Below are positions 26,869-34,796 of a stretch of DNA of 64,000 nt, piece by piece; the stretch's first letter is position 1; the number at the start of each line of letters is the position of its first letter. Origin of the DNA: Niveispirillum sp943371025 (GTDB taxonomy: Bacteria > Pseudomonadota > Alphaproteobacteria > Azospirillales > Azospirillaceae); NCBI GenBank assembly GCA_943371025.1, contig CALRTC020000014.1, positions 1 to 64,000 of the forward strand, read 5' to 3'. Made by a program: the position numbers and the translations under genes. Below the pieces are notes generated by a model. That model saw nothing but the letters and a program-made list of their open reading frames with translations. It was not told where the DNA came from and did not search any database.

Positions 26869-26891
26869 CATATGGAGGGCGCCTCCATATG
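26869..26891. repeat. 10-bp perfect inverted repeat
   Basis: CATATGGAGG at 26869-26878 and its exact complement at 26882-26891 flank a 3-nt spacer. It lies about 80 bp upstream of the toxin-antitoxin operon and could be an operator or a hairpin. The remaining 26702-26935 shows no gene. Confidence 0.35.
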
Positions 26892-26940
26892 CCAGCAGCA
26901 GACCCGTGCTGCTGGAATTCCATACTCCTCTGCGCTATAT

Positions 26941-26956
26941 GACCATCTATATGGTC
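26941..26956 (+). promoter_or_regulatory. Candidate toxin-antitoxin autoregulation operator
   Basis: GACCAT-CTAT-ATGGTC is a 6+6 bp palindrome directly upstream of the antitoxin ribosome site (CAGGAGC). Phd/VapB-type antitoxins normally repress their own promoters through such palindromes. Function is inferred from position. Confidence 0.5.
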
Positions 26957-26967
26957 AGGAGCATGAA

Positions 26968-27210
26968 ATGGACACGATCAACCTCGCGGATGCCAAGGCC
27001 CACCTGAGCGAACTCGTGGACCGCGTCGAGGCAGGGGCCTCCATCGACATCACCCGGCGCGGCAAGCCGGTCGCGCACCTGACGGCGGTGGCCAAGCCGC
27101 GCAAGCCGATAGACGCCGGCATGCTGCGTTTGCTGACGGCGACCATGCCCCCGCAGGCACAGGACGCCGGCGACCTGGTGCGGTCGATGCGGGACGGCGA
27201 CCGCTACTGA
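26968..27210 (+). CDS. Phd/YefM-type antitoxin
   Basis: This 80-residue antitoxin has the typical N-terminal DNA-binding fold (MDTINLADAKAHLSELVDRV, then ITRRGKPVAHL). It neutralises the adjacent PIN toxin and probably represses the operon through the palindrome upstream. The ATG at 26968 follows an AGGAG site; the much longer upstream reading is not coding. Its stop overlaps the toxin start (TGATG). Confidence 0.9.
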   Translation: MDTINLADAKAHLSELVDRVEAGASIDITRRGKPVAHLTAVAKPRKPIDAGMLRLLTATMPPQAQDAGDLVRSMRDGDRY

Positions 27211-27635
27211 TGCTCTACCTCGACACGTCCCTGATCGTCGCGGCCCTTTCAAACGAAGCCATGACGCCCCGCATCCAGGGGTGGCTGGCAGACCAGGACC
27301 CGGCGCTGCTCGTCATCAGCGACTGGACCGTCACCGAGATGTCCTCCGCCCTGTCTATCAAGCTGCGGACCGGACAGATCGACTTGACACAGCGCGCAGC
27401 GGCGCTGGCCATGTTCAACCGGCTCGTCGCGGAGAGCTTCACCGTCCTGGCGGTGACGGGCGGGCACTTCCGGGCCGCTGCGAAGTTCGCCGACCAGCAC
27501 GGGCTCGGGCTTCGGGCAGGCGACGCACTCCACCTCGCGACGGCGTCCGAGCATGGCGCCACGGTCCATACGCTCGACCAGCGGCTGGCCGGCGCCGGTC
27601 CCCTGCTCGGCGTGCCCACGCGGTTGATGGGATGA
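27210..27635 (+). CDS. vapC: VapC-type PIN-domain toxin
   Basis: This 141-residue PIN ribonuclease shows four acidic residues: LDTS (D5), TVTEMSS (Glu near 44), RAGDALHLA (Asp near 101) and TLDQRL (Asp near 120). VapC toxins cut tRNA or rRNA when the antitoxin is lost. It starts within the antitoxin stop codon. All catalytic residues are intact, so it should be active. Confidence 0.93.
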   Translation: MLYLDTSLIVAALSNEAMTPRIQGWLADQDPALLVISDWTVTEMSSALSIKLRTGQIDLTQRAAALAMFNRLVAESFTVLAVTGGHFRAAAKFADQHGLGLRAGDALHLATASEHGATVHTLDQRLAGAGPLLGVPTRLMG

Positions 27636-27677
27636 CCCAAGGCCCGCCCTTCCCCCCCGCCAACTCCGGAGCCGCCC

Positions 27678-27833
27678 ATGTCCGATAGCTGGACCGACGG
27701 GCAGAACGACGCCATCGTGGCGGACTACTTCGCGATGCTGGTCGACGACGTCGCAGGGCGGCCCTACAACAAGACCAACCACGACCGGCGGCTCCAGGCG
27801 CATTCCGGACGTAGGGGGCGGCATTTGGAGGGC
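27678..27833 (+). pseudogene. Truncated N-terminal fragment of a larger protein
   Basis: An ATG-initiated frame begins SDSWTDGQNDAIVADYFAML, then AGRPYNKTNHDRRLQA. This resembles the start of large proteins, often annotated as DUF3883 or HNH-type, that begin with this helical segment. After about 45 residues the similarity stops, and the frame runs antisense through the next gene. It is probably a deletion remnant. Family recognition is from memory and moderate. Confidence 0.5.
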
Positions 27834-28312
27834 CTACTCCCCATCCGGCATCAGGCGGGTCCAGAGATCATTGAACTCCATGGCGTCGAAGAAAGCCGAG
27901 GCCCGGATGATGCGGCCGGCGCGCAGTTCCAGGAACCAGGCATAGGTATTGGCATAGGGCCGGCCGTCACGCGCCGTACCATAGGCGTCGAAATGCACGA
28001 TCACCGTGTCACCGTCGGCATAGAGCTGACGCACCTTCGGCCGTAGCGGTTTCGCCTTGCGGGCATTTAGGGGTGGATGACGCCGGCCAGGAATGCCTCA
28101 CGGCCGGGATAGGTGCGCGACGCCAGCGAATCGCCCTCGATGGTCCAGCGCGCATCCTCGGCCAGCAGGTCGAAGGGACTGCCGGTGCCGGCCACCCAGG
28201 CATCGAAGGCCCGGCGCACGAGGCGACGTTTGTCGTCCGGCACATCCCTGCCCGGGGCCAGCAAATCAGCCACCAGGGCACGGGCGGCGGATGCGGCTCC
28301 GTGGTCGGTCAT
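27834..28312 (-). pseudogene. SnoaL/NTF2-like protein gene with frameshift
   Basis: Two frames add up to one SnoaL-like fold of about 159 residues. The N-terminal part (28312 to about 28070) ends FLAGVIHP and a TAA. The C-terminal part continues in another frame with PLNARK-AKPLRPKVRQLYADGD and finishes LMPDGE. A one-base change in a run of four C at about 28070-28074 would restore a continuous frame. The start has a good AGGAGAT site. SnoaL-like proteins are small enzymes or ligand binders; the substrate is unknown. A sequencing error is the alternative to a real mutation. Confidence 0.75.
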
Positions 28313-28371
28313 CTCTTATCTCCTGGAAAGCATAAGGGAAACGGGGCGGCCTCTCGGCCACCCCGTCGGAT

Positions 28372-28495
28372 CAGATGCGATTTTCCCAGGCGGCCAGTTG
28401 ATGGTTTTTCAGCATATCCTCGATCACCTGGGGCACGACGTTGCGGAACTTGCCCTCGGGAACCCGTACTTCTCCCCTGTGCCATGGTACTCACC
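28372..28495 (-). pseudogene. C-terminal gene fragment
   Basis: On the minus strand an open frame without a proper start reads GEVRVPEGKFRNVVPQVIED and then MLKNHQLAAWENRI before a stop at about 28372. It has coding-like composition and is bounded upstream by an in-frame TGA. It looks like the tail of a lost gene; the family is not recognised. It lies right at the edge of the AT-rich segment. Confidence 0.35.
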
Positions 28496-28822
28496 ATTTT
28501 GACCTCCATCCCCATGGAGTTCCGCCACAATCCCGAGCTGCCCGTTTCAGAAACTATGAAGAACCTGGAGTTCTCCGCCACCTGGATAACCTTTCCCCTC
28601 CGTTACATCAGCTTTCTAAACGTGTTTTACCTTCAAAAAATGAGCTGTGTTATCTTCGAATATTGGCGTTTTATGTAGAATTTAAAAAGAAAACAACGAC
28701 TTACCATCCATAAAATGCTCCATCACATTGAAATGATTATATATAATTAGATAAAACAGACAATCAGCGATTCAACATAAAACGCTATAATCACTTGAAA
28801 TATTTACATATATTACGATAAC

Positions 28823-29012
28823 ACAGATATCGCATAGGCAGCCAGCCGTTCCACGCCGGTTGACCACCACCGAAGCGGTGTATCCGTTCAATTCGTGTGT
28901 TTTATGTAAGGCCAGGGCACCAATCGCTCTCGTACCGTAAAACATCTTTATATATTGATATTTAACAATATTATTCGACACAAGATCGACATGGGCATGC
29001 CGATCTTTTTTA
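28823..29012 (+). ncRNA. Candidate small RNA with terminator
   Basis: A GC-richer block (about 28840-28920, with a CACCGAAGCGGTG-type stem) sits inside very AT-rich DNA. A TTGAAA at 28795 with an ATAA-containing -10-like element about 16 bp on could start it. It ends in the hairpin-plus-T-tract at 28983-29012. This is a suggestion based on composition and the terminator only; no RNA family is recognised. Confidence 0.25.
28983..29012 (+). terminator. Intrinsic terminator, plus strand
   Basis: AAGATCG-CATG pairs with CATG-CGATCTT across a 2-nt gap with one mismatch and is followed by six T. It would stop plus-strand transcription coming from the AT-rich gap, where no protein gene is evident. 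Confidence 0.55.
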
Positions 29013-29190
29013 CAAAGACTGTTAACACCTCAAGCAAGTGGCAGCACATGCTCCAGATACCAGCTTTTGGTCATGAAACGTTCTCAACACAAGTTTCTTC
29101 CCACAATCGGGGAAACGGTATTTCCGTATAATATCATATACATAAGTTGTTTTAAGGCAGACCTGTGTCAGCGTTTTATGTGTTCAACAG

Positions 29191-30255
29191 TCAAGACTTG
29201 CGATCTGGTAGAGAATGACTAACCCAGTTTCCTCCCGGTTCTGACCAAGCAACCAGCAATTTCCTCCCCTTTAGCCCTCTGTTCGCGCGAACGAAAGGAA
29301 TTCTAGCAGTATCGCTTTTATAGCCGAGCCCCTGAGCGATTATCTTCCGAGAGAATCCTATACACTGAAGATCAGATGCAAATGCATGACGAAACGACGT
29401 AGGTGATATTGGATTTTTTAATCCAATCACTGTTCCAATATTACCAACTACATGAGCAAGTTCTGAGGTGCGCCATAATTCCTTTCCACCGAGATTAACC
29501 GTCGCGTGATCATTCTTTAACTTCTCGGCAAGATTATAGAAAGGGTCCCCTACAGCAATGCCAATGCCCCGCATCAGCCCCTCGCCCTTCTTCGAATAGT
29601 CGAAGCCAAATGAGATTGAGGTCCTCGAACGGCCGATACCAACACCGCGCCGAACGTCATCTGGAGAACATCCGGTAAGGAACAAAACAACAACAGCGGC
29701 CCAGTATCGTCCTTTATTCTCAGTGAGATGCTGATATATTTTAAATCTATCGCTTGCTGTTAGCGGACGACTTGAAGGTTTATTGGATTTTTTATTAGAA
29801 ATTTCAAAATTCATTACAATCAATGCCTCAAACCACTTGAGAAGCATGTCCAGCTTATCAAGGGCGGTGGTGAAATTCACGATGCCTTGCCTATCCACAA
29901 TCGGGAAGTGATGGTCATGCAATTCCTGAACAATTCTTTCAAATTGCCTTGAAACCATGTGCCGGAGAGCCGAACGGATAGATCGCATGTCTCCATTGGA
30001 TTTGGCCTCTTCATTCATCATTACTCGCAAGGTGTCATCCACAGAAGATTTCGGATGCCCTGAGTTACGGAAATTATCTGCGTTCATAAATTTTGGAATT
30101 ACCTTATTAATTATCGATATATATTGAACACACGTCCTTTCAGAGAGGCTATCTTTGTGGTTCCATTTTTCTTTGAGCAGGGCATAACGCTCCACTATAA
30201 AATCGTAATGCCTCATCGCCTCATTGAGATCGCCCGAGAACGCATCGATATCCAT
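29191..30255 (-). CDS. Tyrosine-recombinase-like protein with altered active site
   Basis: This 354-residue protein is much more AT-rich than its neighbours, a sign of recent transfer. The C-terminal half follows the tyrosine recombinase layout: VVLFLTGCSPDD at box I, TSFRHAFASDL at box II, then GLGYKSDTARIPFVRANRG. In the usual pattern the last block reads LGH...Y; here the His is Tyr and the nucleophilic Tyr is Phe. The box I Arg is also not in its normal place. It could be a DNA-binding accessory protein or a relic. The GCGTTTTATGT repeats lie directly downstream. Confidence 0.7.
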   Translation of the reverse strand: MDIDAFSGDLNEAMRHYDFIVERYALLKEKWNHKDSLSERTCVQYISIINKVIPKFMNADNFRNSGHPKSSVDDTLRVMMNEEAKSNGDMRSIRSALRHMVSRQFERIVQELHDHHFPIVDRQGIVNFTTALDKLDMLLKWFEALIVMNFEISNKKSNKPSSRPLTASDRFKIYQHLTENKGRYWAAVVVLFLTGCSPDDVRRGVGIGRSRTSISFGFDYSKKGEGLMRGIGIAVGDPFYNLAEKLKNDHATVNLGGKELWRTSELAHVVGNIGTVIGLKNPISPTSFRHAFASDLQCIGFSRKIIAQGLGYKSDTARIPFVRANRGLKGRKLLVAWSEPGGNWVSHSLPDRKS

Positions 30256-30404
30256 GTTCCACTCTCCAAGCAGTTCACATCACGGCATATGGATGGAACC
30301 GAGGAACATGGACAGCCCTGAATTTGATCTGCTGTTTCACTATGTTGGTTATGTCGTCACCTTATCACAAGATCTATACCAGATTTGCTGAGCCTCGCCG
30401 GCAC

Positions 30405-30578
30405 CGTTGCCGGTGCTGACGAAGACGTTTGCACTTCGCCTGGATGGAAGCCAAGAGGCGCCGACAGGCCTTGTTTACGTTCCGCACCAGAAACCCATAC
30501 CATCCCGGCGCCGACCGCTGCCATCGGCACACCGGCCAATGCACTGATCGGTCGGGCTGACCAGGATGCCGAGCCGGA
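30405..30578 (-). pseudogene. Degraded copy of the upstream small membrane protein gene
   Basis: A minus-strand frame reads ALAGVPMAAVGAGMVWVSG, closely like AIIGLPMVVAGGGMVWFFG in the intact 31337-31657 gene. The flanking frame is broken and has no complete start. This suggests a tandem duplication, with the second copy now decayed after the lipoprotein gene. The remainder of 30256-30404 shows no gene. Confidence 0.45.
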
Positions 30579-31340
30579 TTACATCTCCACCAGGAGGTTG
30601 CCTTTTGGGTCCAGGAGCTGGACCTTCACGATCTCCGCATTCACGATCTTTGCACCCAACTGCTCGCCGGTCGTGAAAAAATACACCTTCGACTTCATGT
30701 TCGCCGACTCAGCCCTTAACGTCTCAATTTGCCGAGCCATGGCCTCATCTGTCACCGTGAATCGCCGATACTGCACGGCATTCGTGAAGACCATGCTGTA
30801 GTTTCCGGTCGTTGGGAAGTAGACGCTGGGGGTGTCGTTGGCGAATGCCATGAAGCGGAACGACTTGCTGTCGAAGTCATATCTGTCCAGTATTCCGCTC
30901 ATGTCCATGTAATAATACCTGATCCCCTTGGCCTGCTCGATCTCCGCGTCGATTCCCGGCCGTAGGGACTGGATGAGGTCGCGCTTCTTGAACTCGTCGG
31001 CGTAGGACAGCCCAGGCGCGATCACGCCGGCTACCTGTTCGTAATCAACGGGCTGCGTGCCCACGGCCAAATATGCGAACAACAGCTTCCGGCCGCTATC
31101 GAGTTTCTCGTATGTCGAAAGCGGCTTGGACCGGTCCGCAAGCGGCACGGCGGGCGCCGTGGCCTTTTCCGGGACGGTCTCCGTCGGCGCCACGACGGGC
31201 GCGGCGGCGACGGCCACGGCCGGCGCAGGATTTGCGGCCTTCGGTGTCGCGGCCTCTTCCGGCTTGGAGCAACCCGGGAGAATGATGGCTGAGCAAAGCA
31301 GCAGGAAGGAAAGATGCTTCATCTTCAACATGTTGTTCAT
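30579..31340 (-). CDS. Lipoprotein of unknown function
   Basis: This 253-residue protein has a lipoprotein signal (LLLCSAIILPGCSK; lipidated Cys near 24), followed by an Ala/Pro-rich linker (about 30-70) and a folded domain (75-253). It is probably anchored in the outer or inner membrane facing the periplasm. The family is not recognised with confidence. The ATG overlaps the stop of the upstream small membrane gene (ATGA), so the two probably act together. Confidence 0.75.
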   Translation of the reverse strand: MNNMLKMKHLSFLLLCSAIILPGCSKPEEAATPKAANPAPAVAVAAAPVVAPTETVPEKATAPAVPLADRSKPLSTYEKLDSGRKLLFAYLAVGTQPVDYEQVAGVIAPGLSYADEFKKRDLIQSLRPGIDAEIEQAKGIRYYYMDMSGILDRYDFDSKSFRFMAFANDTPSVYFPTTGNYSMVFTNAVQYRRFTVTDEAMARQIETLRAESANMKSKVYFFTTGEQLGAKIVNAEIVKVQLLDPKGNLLVEM

Positions 31341-31657
31341 CCCCCCACCTTGATGGAAGCTAGGTACTGAGAGCAGACGGCGTTGATTTTCTTTACCCTC
31401 CTGCCGAAGAACCAGACCATGCCACCACCGGCCACCACCATGGGCAGGCCGATAATGGCGCCGATTACAGTCAGGCTAGCCAGGATGCCAAGCCCCAGGA
31501 CCCAGTAGCCAATCCGCTTCAGCAGGGCGGCGCCGCCGACCATCTGCACGCGCAGGGCTTCGACACGGGCCGGGTCATTGCCTGCCTCCAGGGTGAGGGC
31601 GGCCCGGATAGCCTCGGGGCTACCGAGGGCGACTGCCGATGCGGCGGATTCTTTCAT
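31337..31657 (-). CDS. Small inner-membrane protein
   Basis: This 106-residue protein has a soluble helical N-terminus and two closely spaced hydrophobic helices (about 47-68 and 69-86: YWVLGLGILASLTVIGAIIG, LPMVVAGGGMVWFFG), followed by a basic tail. No family is recognised. It is co-translated with the lipoprotein gene. A decayed second copy lies beyond that gene. A good GGAG ribosome site supports the start. Confidence 0.7.
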   Translation of the reverse strand: MKESAASAVALGSPEAIRAALTLEAGNDPARVEALRVQMVGGAALLKRIGYWVLGLGILASLTVIGAIIGLPMVVAGGGMVWFFGRRVKKINAVCSQYLASIKVGG

Positions 31658-31746
31658 GCTGTTCTCCTATTTGATTTGCCGACGAGACGCCTCGTCCCGC
31701 ACCGGCGGTCGATTTGTTCAAAGGGAATAGCGGAGGACTGCGGCCG

Positions 31747-33837
31747 TCAGCCGTAGTAGGACCATTCGATCCCGACGTCGGAGGTCGCAACCAACAGTCG
31801 GCCCTCCGCCTGACCGAACTGGAGGAAATGGGTGACCGGGTTCACCTTGGCGGCCTTCAGATCCTGGTACTCGTCCAGATAGGCGGATACGTCGAAATAG
31901 GCCGAGGGATCGCGCCCTTCCTGCCAACCAAAACTCATAAAGTGCATCCAGGGATCGACGCCCGCTGCCTTGATGTCGGGGTTGTGACCCAGGTAGTAGC
32001 CGGCGTCGAACAACGGATTGGCCACCCTCCCCTCGGTCTTGCCGAAGGTGAGGAAGTGTTCGTAGCCAGTGGCGAACGTGCCGGCCTTCACGGCGGCGGC
32101 GATGTCCGGGTTGACCGCCAGATAGAAGGTCTCATCGTAGAAAGGGTTCGCCGCCAGATCGATGGCGGAGCGTCCTTCCGCCCGGCCCCACTTCGTCCAA
32201 TGGTCCATGCCGCTGGCGACTACCCCGGCCGCAACGGCCGATGCTACATCGGGATTGCGGGACAGGTAGAAGCCCTCGTCGAAGGTCCCGATGCGGTTGA
32301 AGCTCACAGGCACGTTCAGGAGCAACTTGTTGCCGGTGAACGCGAGGAATTCCACGCCGGTGTAGACGTCGGCGATGCCCTGCCCCGTCACAACCGTGCC
32401 GGCAGCGTTGGTGGAAATGGTGAAGGCCGAACGAGTGCCGCCGACCCCGGCCACGTCGATCCCCGCGCCGCCATCGACGACATTGCTTCCGGAACCGGCC
32501 ACCACCCAGTCGTTGCCGGTACCCAGGAACAGGTGGTCGTCGCCCGCCCCACCCCAGATGCTGTCCGCCCCGGCACCGCCGCTGATCTCGTTTGCCGCGG
32601 CGTTGCCGTTGATCCGGTCGTTGCCGCTGCCGGCCCGAACGTTCTCGATGGTCCCGACGATGCCCAGGTTGTTCTCGCCGGTATAAAGCTGCGCGGTGTT
32701 CTGGGCGCTCTGGTAGAGGGTCGCCGTGTTGACCAGCTTCTCGGCGACGGTCACCCGCAGGTTGATGCTCGACAGGCTGTTCGGGGTCAGGTCGATGGAC
32801 GAGCGCATGGTCGAGGCGGACAGGTTGATCATGTCGCTGCCGCCCGCGTCGTAGATCGTCGTGCGGAAGGCCGTGTCCTGGGCCCAGGTGTAGGTGTTGT
32901 TGCCGGCGTTGGTCGCGGTGTTGGCGCCGTAGAGGTGCTGGATGGCCAGCACGTCGAGGATCTTCAGGTTGCTGTCGTCGATCATCAGGGCGCTGCCGGC
33001 GGCGGTGAAGCCGTAGGTATTCTTGCCCACGTCGGCGTAGGACATAATGCTCAACGTCTTGACCTGGTAGTCGGCGACCAGCGAGATGTCGTTGCCGAAG
33101 GTATGGGAAAGGCCCATCCCATGTCCGATCTCGTGCAGGACGACATGGGCGATGGCGTTGTACTCGGCTGTGCTCACCGTGCCGTCGGCCTGCATGCGGT
33201 TCAGCCAGGTATTGTCGATGCGGATGTCGCCGGCATAGGGGGTATAGGTGATCGAGGACACCTTGCCGGCGGCGTCCTGGGTGTAGGAGACGGAGCCGGG
33301 GTAGGCACCCAGGCCGACGGCGGGGGCTTCGGCGTCGGAGAAGGTGTCCGTGCCGAAGGACAGGGTCTTGCCGGTATTCGTGGTCGTCTCGGTGAAGGTG
33401 ACGTTGGCCACGGCGGCCCATTTCGCCAGCTGCTCGACGACGATCTGCTTCTCGATGGCGTTCATCGGCCGGAAGCCGCTGATACCGACGAAGCCGCCGA
33501 CGCCGGTGGCCTGGGCAAAGTTATAGTTGAGCGCAACGGCCGTGCCGACGCCGACGGTCGAGTTCAGCGCCTCCAGGTAGGTCATGCCCTTGCCGGCCGA
33601 TGCGTCGAAGTTCCAGCGGGCGGCGCCGGCCGCGAAGTTGCCGGCGCTATCGAGATCGCTGCGATAGGCCAGCAGGGCCCGCAGGTCGACGGTGGACAAG
33701 TCGTAGGCGGAAACGCCGGGGATCGTCGTGGTCAGGGCGGTCGCGGCCTGGGGTGCGTCGGCGGAATTGCCCCGTCCGGCGCAGCAGGGGCAAGTGGCGG
33801 AATGACTCTCAATAACCTCTGGTCGCGACATATCCAT
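31747..33837 (-). CDS. Serralysin-like M10 metalloprotease with RTX and NPD repeats
   Basis: This 696-residue protein is a secreted zinc protease. The catalytic motif HEIGHGMGLSH is near residue 240 with the Met-turn SIMSYAD about 30 residues later. Calcium-binding RTX-type repeats follow (GGAGADSIWGGAGDDHLF, about 420-450). The last 170 residues are four repeats of about 35-45 residues ending EGR and containing NPD (YLSRNPDV, YLAVNPDI, YLGHNPDI, YLDEYQDL). There is no N-terminal Sec signal, so type I secretion is likely. No secretion genes are adjacent. Confidence 0.9.
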   Translation of the reverse strand: MDMSRPEVIESHSATCPCCAGRGNSADAPQAATALTTTIPGVSAYDLSTVDLRALLAYRSDLDSAGNFAAGAARWNFDASAGKGMTYLEALNSTVGVGTAVALNYNFAQATGVGGFVGISGFRPMNAIEKQIVVEQLAKWAAVANVTFTETTTNTGKTLSFGTDTFSDAEAPAVGLGAYPGSVSYTQDAAGKVSSITYTPYAGDIRIDNTWLNRMQADGTVSTAEYNAIAHVVLHEIGHGMGLSHTFGNDISLVADYQVKTLSIMSYADVGKNTYGFTAAGSALMIDDSNLKILDVLAIQHLYGANTATNAGNNTYTWAQDTAFRTTIYDAGGSDMINLSASTMRSSIDLTPNSLSSINLRVTVAEKLVNTATLYQSAQNTAQLYTGENNLGIVGTIENVRAGSGNDRINGNAAANEISGGAGADSIWGGAGDDHLFLGTGNDWVVAGSGSNVVDGGAGIDVAGVGGTRSAFTISTNAAGTVVTGQGIADVYTGVEFLAFTGNKLLLNVPVSFNRIGTFDEGFYLSRNPDVASAVAAGVVASGMDHWTKWGRAEGRSAIDLAANPFYDETFYLAVNPDIAAAVKAGTFATGYEHFLTFGKTEGRVANPLFDAGYYLGHNPDIKAAGVDPWMHFMSFGWQEGRDPSAYFDVSAYLDEYQDLKAAKVNPVTHFLQFGQAEGRLLVATSDVGIEWSYYG

Positions 33838-33976
33838 AATCAGGTTTCCAAATGTGTCAGATCAGCCTGCCATCAGGGTTTGGACTCACGATATCCGTAT
33901 CCATATGCGGCACAAAGCGCAAAATACCGCACGGGAAGCGGTTCAATCAATCTGGATTCCTGATCATCATGCGGAT

Positions 33977-34321
33977 ATGGACGTTCGCACACGCGTGGCA
34001 ATGCGGATTAAAGCCCTCCGCAAACAACGAGGCCTCTCCCAAGAGGCCTTGGCCGAGCTTATTGACAGGTCCCCGGACGCGATCTCCAATTTGGAACGCG
34101 GAATTTCCACGCCGGGCTATGACACGCTGGATTTGCTGGCCCAGGGCCTGGGAGTTCCCTTGGCCGACTTCTTCACGGACGAAGGTGCCGAGAGCCCTTA
34201 CCGCGCCAGAACTTTGGCTCGCCTGAATGGTGCAGCGCGCCAGTTGGATGACAGCACCCTGGCCAAGGCCGCAGCGATCTTAGAAATCCTTGCCGCCGCT
34301 CCTGAAGCAAAAGCCTCTTAA
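33977..34321 (+). CDS. XRE-family transcriptional regulator
   Basis: This 114-residue protein has a clear XRE helix-turn-helix at residues 5-60 (IKALRKQRGLSQEALAELID, then SPDAISNLERG). The C-terminal part is short and helical, possibly for dimerisation. The ATG at 33977 starts right before the domain; an upstream reading to 33854 adds non-coding-like sequence. It could control the convergent XRE gene or neighbouring island genes. Confidence 0.85.
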   Translation: MDVRTRVAMRIKALRKQRGLSQEALAELIDRSPDAISNLERGISTPGYDTLDLLAQGLGVPLADFFTDEGAESPYRARTLARLNGAARQLDDSTLAKAAAILEILAAAPEAKAS

Positions 34322-34354
34322 TGGGTCCGGCACCCCACCACGACACATGAAGCG

Positions 34355-34669
34355 TCAAGCCTTGCTCTTCATAAGATCCTTCAACGCCTGAGCAACCAGG
34401 GCAGGGATCGGCACCTCGCCGCCTTCATACCGTGCGATTTGACGAACTCGCCTGCCCAAATCCTGCGCCAAATCCTCCTGCGTCCGGCCTAAGAGCCTGC
34501 GCATGGCAATGAACTCATCCGCAGACATGGCGCCAGCGGCCTTGGTCGTCAATGCATTGTACGCTGCCTCGATACGATCACGTGAGGCTGCGGGGAGTTG
34601 GTCGTCCTCCAACGTTTCCCGGAGCAATTGCACAGCCTCGGCAATTCCATCCCGCTTTGGACGTGCCAT
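34355..34669 (-). CDS. XRE-like regulator
   Basis: This protein of about 104 residues has a C-terminal helix-turn-helix: ADEFIAMRRLLGRTQEDLAQ, then GRRVRQIARYEGG. The N-terminal part is helical and charged. It is divergent from the nuclease-like gene at 34797, and the GACATGTC repeats lie between them, so it may repress that gene. The start at 34669 has a GGGGA site; 34681 and 34705 are alternatives. Confidence 0.75.
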   Translation of the reverse strand: MARPKRDGIAEAVQLLRETLEDDQLPAASRDRIEAAYNALTTKAAGAMSADEFIAMRRLLGRTQEDLAQDLGRRVRQIARYEGGEVPIPALVAQALKDLMKSKA

Positions 34670-34750
34670 TCCATTCCCCATCCGTGAGCGCCCGAACCGC
34701 ACCATACCGAAAAGGATGGTGCGTGCAAGAAAGGTCTTGACGACTCAAAT

Positions 34751-34775
34751 GACATGTCTCATAAAAAGACATGTC
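34751..34775. promoter_or_regulatory. Paired GACATGTC palindromes, candidate operator
   Basis: The 8-bp palindrome GACATGTC occurs at 34751-34758 and 34768-34775, 17 bp apart, between the divergent XRE and nuclease-like genes. This suits cooperative binding of two XRE dimers. Binding is inferred. Confidence 0.55.
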
Positions 34776-34796
34776 CAATAAAACTGAAAGCTGACG

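Larger units (their letters stand above)
28666..29181. repeat. Cluster of GCGTTTTATGT repeats in AT-rich segment
   Basis: GCGTTTTATGT occurs exactly at 28666-28676 (+), 28775-28785 (-) and 29171-29181 (+). Near copies are at 28897-28907 (+, one mismatch) and 28708-28718 (-, two mismatches). The first two extend to 16 bp with one mismatch and face opposite ways. The last lies 9 bp beyond the end of the recombinase-like gene, so these could be its binding sites. No convincing protein gene is seen in 28500-29190. Confidence 0.55.

Noticed and set aside
28772..28981. 69-codon minus-strand ORF in the AT-rich gap
   Set aside because: It has a GTG start, no clear ribosome site and an odd Cys/Ile composition, and it runs through the possible RNA region; no support as a gene.
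29191..30255. Reading the AT-rich gene as a normal active integrase
   Set aside because: The nucleophilic Tyr position is Phe and the box I Arg and final His are not in place.
31714..33963. 749-codon plus-strand ORF opposite the protease gene
   Set aside because: It is Gly/Val-rich low-complexity antisense of the serralysin-like gene, which has clear catalytic motifs.
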